Assembly: GCA_964492775.1 (NCBI GenBank)
Contig: CAZBLH010000006.1
Coordinates: forward strand, 1 to 64,000
DNA from: WRDS01 sp964492775
GTDB lineage: Bacteria; Actinomycetota; Coriobacteriia; Anaerosomatales; PHET01
DNA length: 64,000 nucleotides
Direction of reading: 5' to 3'
The number at the start of each line of letters is the position of its first letter. Position 1 is the stretch's first letter. Positions 60,771 through 64,000 of the stretch are shown here, one piece after another. The notes under the pieces were generated by a model that did no database searches, was not told the DNA's origin, and worked only from the letters and a program-made list of their open reading frames with translations. The translations under genes and the position numbers were made by a program.

Positions 60771-63023
60771 ATGACTATCGATCTTTCCTCTCTCAATCCC
60801 GCGCAGCGCGAAGCCGTCGAGACCACTGAAGGTCCGCTGCTCGTGCTGGCCGGCGCTGGCAGCGGCAAGACGCGCGTACTCACGACGCGCATCGCGCATC
60901 TGGTCGCCGACTGCGGAGTCAGCCCGCACCAGATCCTTGCGATAACGTTCACCAACAAGGCCGCCGCCGAGATGCGCGAGCGGCTAGGCGCGCAGCTCGG
61001 GTTCGGCGTGCGCTCCATGTGGGTGCTGACGTTCCACTCGATGTGTGTGCGCATGCTGCGCGCCGACGCCGCCCGGGTAGGCTTCTCGCCGTCGTTCTCC
61101 ATATACGACGAGGACGATTCCAAGCGCATGATCAAGGCGGTCATGGCCGAGCTCGACATCAGCGAGAAGGTCTACCCGGTGAACGCGGTGCGTTCGCGCA
61201 TCTCGGCGGCGAAGAATGAGCTGCTTTCGGCGGCGGGTTTCTCGGCGAAGGCGTTTACGCCACTGGACAAAGCCACGGGCCGCATCTTTGAGCGTTACCA
61301 GCAGCGCATGCGCGAGTGCAACGCGATGGACTTCGATGACCTGCTCGTCTACGCGTACCGGCTCTTGTCCGAGCATGACGAAGTGCTCACCGCCTATCAG
61401 GAGCGTTTCCGCTACATCTCCGTGGACGAGTATCAGGACACGAACCATGCGCAGTACCTCATCACCAACCTGCTTGCGGCGGCGCACCGCAACTTGATGG
61501 TCGTGGGCGACGACGACCAGTCAATTTACTCGTGGCGCGGTGCCGACATCCGCAACATCCTCGAGTTCGAGCGCGACTACCCCGAGGCGCGGGTGGTCAA
61601 GCTCGAGCAGAACTACCGCTCAACGGTCCGGATCCTCATGGCGGCGAACGCGGTGGTCGCGAACAACCCGACCCGCAAGTCCAAGACGCTGTTCACCGAG
61701 AACGCTGAGGGCGAGAAGATTGCTTCGTACCTCGCGAGCGACGAGCGAGACGAGGCGCGCTTCATCGCCGCCGAGATCGAGACGCTCATTCGCAAGGAGA
61801 ATCGCAGCTACACCGATTTCGCGATCTTCTACCGCACCAACGCGCAGTCCCGTTCGCTCGAAGATGCCCTCCTGCGGGCGGGAGTGCCGTACCGGATCAT
61901 CGGCGGCACGCGCTTCTTCGACCGCGCCGAGATCCGCGACGTCACCGCGTACCTTAAGGCCGTGGTGAACCCCGCCGACGAACTCGCCCTCAAGCGCATC
62001 ATCAACCAACCGCGCCGTGGCATCGGCTCCACCACGCTCGAGCGCGTGGAGCTTGACGCCCGCAGCCGCGGCGTGAACTTCGAGAACGCGCTCTGGGCAG
62101 CGGTCGAGGACCCCGATGTGCAGACGCGCACCCGCTCGGCGATCGCGGGCTTCCTCGCGCTCATTGGCGAGATGCGCTCCATGGCTGGAGATCTGCGTGA
62201 CCTGGTCGAGATGATCGTCGAGAAGTCCGGCCTTATCGCTGCTCTCGAAGCAGAGCGTACCGACGAGGCGAACGGGCGTGTCGAGAACATCCGCGAGTTC
62301 TTCGGCGTGGTCTCGGAGTTCGCCGAGAACCACGAGGAGCCCGACCTGCCGGGCTTCATGGAGTGGCTCGCGCTACGCACCGACCTCGACACTCTTGATG
62401 CTGGCGAAGAGTTTGTCACGCTCATGACGGTGCACACGGCCAAGGGGCTGGAGTACCCGGTCGTCTTCGTGGCGGGGCTTGAGGAGTCGATCTTCCCGCA
62501 CGCGAACTCGATGTTCGAGCCGGCCGGGCTCGAGGAGGAGCGCCGTCTCGCTTATGTGGCGATCACCCGCGCCCGCGAGCGCCTCTACCTGACGCATGCG
62601 CACTCACGCTCACTGTACGGAGCGACGCAGCACAACCCGGCGTCGCGCTTCATCGCCGAGATTCCGTCCGAGCACGTCGCCGTCTCAGGAGTCGGCTCGG
62701 CCGGCATCTCGGGGACCGGCTGGGAGAAGCGGGGCGACCGGCGCGGAACCTTCGGAACCGGCGGCGGAGGTGGAGGACGCATCTTCGGTAGCGGTGCGCC
62801 CGCGTCCAGCCGAGGGGCCGGGTACGCCGGCTCAGGCGGGCGGAAGCCTGCCGAGAAACCCACCGAGTCCTTCTCGGCGGGTGATCTGGTGGATCACAAG
62901 GCGTTCGGGAAGGGGCGGGTCGTCAGCGTGGACGGAGATCAGCTGACGATACGATTCGACCGAACGGGCGATACGAAGAAGCTGCTGATGGGTTACGCTC
63001 CCATTGTGAAGATCGAGCAGTAG
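60771..63023 (+). CDS. pcrA: ATP-dependent DNA helicase PcrA/UvrD
   Basis: 750 residues, superfamily 1A. LNPAQREAVETTEGPLLVLA is the Q motif, AGAGSGKT the Walker A (27-34), VDEYQDTN the motif II, GDDDQSIYSWRGAD motif III, and LMTVHTAKGLEYPVVFVAGL motif V. A Gly-rich linker (about residues 640-690) precedes the C-terminal SH3-like domain VDHKAFGKGRVVSVDGDQLT that in PcrA binds RNA polymerase. It serves excision repair, replication restart and transcription-coupled repair. Confidence 0.96.
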   Translation: MTIDLSSLNPAQREAVETTEGPLLVLAGAGSGKTRVLTTRIAHLVADCGVSPHQILAITFTNKAAAEMRERLGAQLGFGVRSMWVLTFHSMCVRMLRADAARVGFSPSFSIYDEDDSKRMIKAVMAELDISEKVYPVNAVRSRISAAKNELLSAAGFSAKAFTPLDKATGRIFERYQQRMRECNAMDFDDLLVYAYRLLSEHDEVLTAYQERFRYISVDEYQDTNHAQYLITNLLAAAHRNLMVVGDDDQSIYSWRGADIRNILEFERDYPEARVVKLEQNYRSTVRILMAANAVVANNPTRKSKTLFTENAEGEKIASYLASDERDEARFIAAEIETLIRKENRSYTDFAIFYRTNAQSRSLEDALLRAGVPYRIIGGTRFFDRAEIRDVTAYLKAVVNPADELALKRIINQPRRGIGSTTLERVELDARSRGVNFENALWAAVEDPDVQTRTRSAIAGFLALIGEMRSMAGDLRDLVEMIVEKSGLIAALEAERTDEANGRVENIREFFGVVSEFAENHEEPDLPGFMEWLALRTDLDTLDAGEEFVTLMTVHTAKGLEYPVVFVAGLEESIFPHANSMFEPAGLEEERRLAYVAITRARERLYLTHAHSRSLYGATQHNPASRFIAEIPSEHVAVSGVGSAGISGTGWEKRGDRRGTFGTGGGGGGRIFGSGAPASSRGAGYAGSGGRKPAEKPTESFSAGDLVDHKAFGKGRVVSVDGDQLTIRFDRTGDTKKLLMGYAPIVKIEQ

Positions 63024-63030
63024 CCCTTCT

Positions 63031-63062
63031 CCGGGCGCCGACCCACGCAGACAGGCGCCCGG
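63031..63062 (+). terminator. Terminator-like hairpin after pcrA
   Basis: CCGGGCGCC (63031-63039) pairs perfectly with GGCGCCCGG (63054-63062) over a 14-base loop, seven bases after the pcrA stop. No T-run follows and the next start codon is 20 bases on, so it may be leaky or act in translation of the next gene. Confidence 0.5.
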
Positions 63063-63082
63063 GACGCGAAAAGGAGATCGCC

Positions 63083-64000
63083 GTGGGCCCGATTCTGGTC
63101 TTCGGACACCGCAATCCTGATAACGACTCCATCTCGTCCGCGGTGGGTTACGCGCACCTCAAGAACGTGAGTGACCCATCGAGGGTCTACGTTCCAGCGC
63201 GTCTCGGTCCGGTCCCCAGAGAGACGACTTGGGCGTTCGAGCGCTTCGGCGTCGAGCTGCCCGAGGAAATCACCCACGTGCACACGCGGGTGCGCGACGT
63301 GATGACCGGCACAGTAGTCACGCTCGCGCCCGAGCAGCCCATTCTGGATGCGGGTAGGCTGATGCGCCAGCATGACGTGCGTGCGCTGCCGGTGACCGGA
63401 CGCGACGGCGCATTCGTGGGTCTCGTGTCTCAGTCTACGCTCGCGGAGCGGTATCTCTCCGAGACCGAGGTCGCCGGTTTTGACAAGACCCCGACGCTCG
63501 TGGGACGGCTCGCGCGTGTGCTCGATGCGCAGGTGCTCACGGGTGACTCGCGGCAGGTCATCGCGGGCAACGTGCTTATCGGAGCCGCCGAACCTGACAC
63601 GCTGCGTGGGCTCATAGCCCCGGGCGACGTGCTGATCGTGGGCGACCGCGTTCGCACGCAACCAATGGCGCTTGATGCCGGCGCTGCGTGTCTGATCGTC
63701 ACGCTTGGCTCGGCCGTGCCTGCCGAGGTCGTGGAGCTTGCCGCCTCGAAGGGCGCTGCCATCCTGGTGACGCCGCACGACACCTACTCAGCGGCGCGCC
63801 TCGTCTCGCTTTCTCAGGCCGTCGGCGACGTGATGGACAAGGACGTACTGCGGGTTGAGCCTGAGACGCTTCTTGCCGAGGCCACTGAGGACCTTCTCGG
63901 CAGCACCTACCGCGAGGCGGTCGTCACCGAGGACGGCGACCGTGTGGTCGGCATACTCACCCGTACCGACATCGCGCGAGGCACTCGTCGTGGCGTGGTG
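63083..64000 (+). CDS. CBS/DRTGG inorganic pyrophosphatase (family II), 5' part
   Basis: 306 codons are present and the frame runs off the window. MGPILVFGHRNPDNDSISSA is the DHH-type metal-binding start of family II pyrophosphatases. A CBS domain follows (VRDVMTGTVVTLAPEQPILD), then a DRTGG-like segment (residues about 145-240, LIVTLGSAVPAEVVELA), then a second CBS (VGDVMDKDVLRVEPETLLAE). This is the nucleotide-regulated CBS-PPase layout, inhibited by AMP/ADP in characterised members. The DHHA2 domain should lie downstream. GTG start behind AAAAGGAG. Confidence 0.93.
   Translation, partial: MGPILVFGHRNPDNDSISSAVGYAHLKNVSDPSRVYVPARLGPVPRETTWAFERFGVELPEEITHVHTRVRDVMTGTVVTLAPEQPILDAGRLMRQHDVRALPVTGRDGAFVGLVSQSTLAERYLSETEVAGFDKTPTLVGRLARVLDAQVLTGDSRQVIAGNVLIGAAEPDTLRGLIAPGDVLIVGDRVRTQPMALDAGAACLIVTLGSAVPAEVVELAASKGAAILVTPHDTYSAARLVSLSQAVGDVMDKDVLRVEPETLLAEATEDLLGSTYREAVVTEDGDRVVGILTRTDIARGTRRGVV

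Overview
The window is a single high-GC bacterial chromosome segment, almost entirely conserved housekeeping genes and nearly all on the plus strand. No insertion sequence, prophage, CRISPR array, rRNA or tRNA is visible. The lineage is most likely a deep-branching actinobacterium of the Coriobacteriia type. The pointers are a GuaB3-family IMP dehydrogenase paralogue, a TsaB-RimI-TsaD triple fusion, a V/A-type ATPase operon, a CBS-domain pyrophosphatase, Gram-positive-style gene order (rplQ-ecfA1-ecfA2-ecfT-truA-rplM-rpsI), a CIRCE-like groE operator and a glmS ribozyme. The placement is inference; a high-GC Firmicute is the main alternative.

Layout. 1-16.3 kb: the 3' end of fusA, then the S10, spc and alpha ribosomal clusters in canonical order, with secY, adk, map, infA, rpmJ and rpoA. 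tuf is missing from its usual place after fusA. Several spacers hold strong predicted stem-loops. 16.4-20.6 kb: an ECF transporter core (ecfA1, ecfA2, ecfT), truA, and the rplM-rpsI pair behind a good promoter. 20.7-28 kb: cell-wall precursor and repair genes (glmM, a glmS ribozyme with glmS, acpS, nnr, a CBS protein, alr). 28.1-36.8 kb: a nine-gene V/A-type ATPase operon in the order H-I-K-E-C-F-A-B-D, as in Thermus. 36.9-41.5 kb: a small unknown gene, a nitroreductase, a family 4-type uracil-DNA glycosylase, tsaE and the TsaB-RimI-TsaD fusion.

41.5-50.6 kb is the most accessory part: two unknown membrane proteins, a possible TetR remnant, an FMN glutamate-synthase-like protein divergent from glnA, a TetR regulator divergent from a MacB-like ABC exporter with repeated TAAGTTA sites between them, an ASCH protein, and a UbiA prenyltransferase gene broken by a frameshift in a GT repeat. 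50.7-52.9 kb: groES-groEL with a degenerate CIRCE operator and a 10-N assembly gap inside groEL that does not preserve frame. 53-64 kb: a diacylglycerol glycosyltransferase-like gene, ychF, guaB3-guaA, a Nim-like flavoprotein, chorismate mutase and DAHP synthase (entry to aromatic synthesis), a small zinc protein, a HAD protein, pcrA, and the 5' part of a CBS/DRTGG inorganic pyrophosphatase.

Functionally the window joins translation (ribosome, t6A tRNA modification, pseudouridylation, EF-G, YchF), secretion (SecY), wall precursors, nitrogen assimilation (GlnA plus a GltB-like protein), purine and aromatic synthesis, ion-driven energetics and DNA repair. I see no clearly new multi-gene system. 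The best leads are the glmS ribozyme in this background, structured spacers inside the ribosomal operons, the triple fusion, and the TetR/ABC module with its operators.
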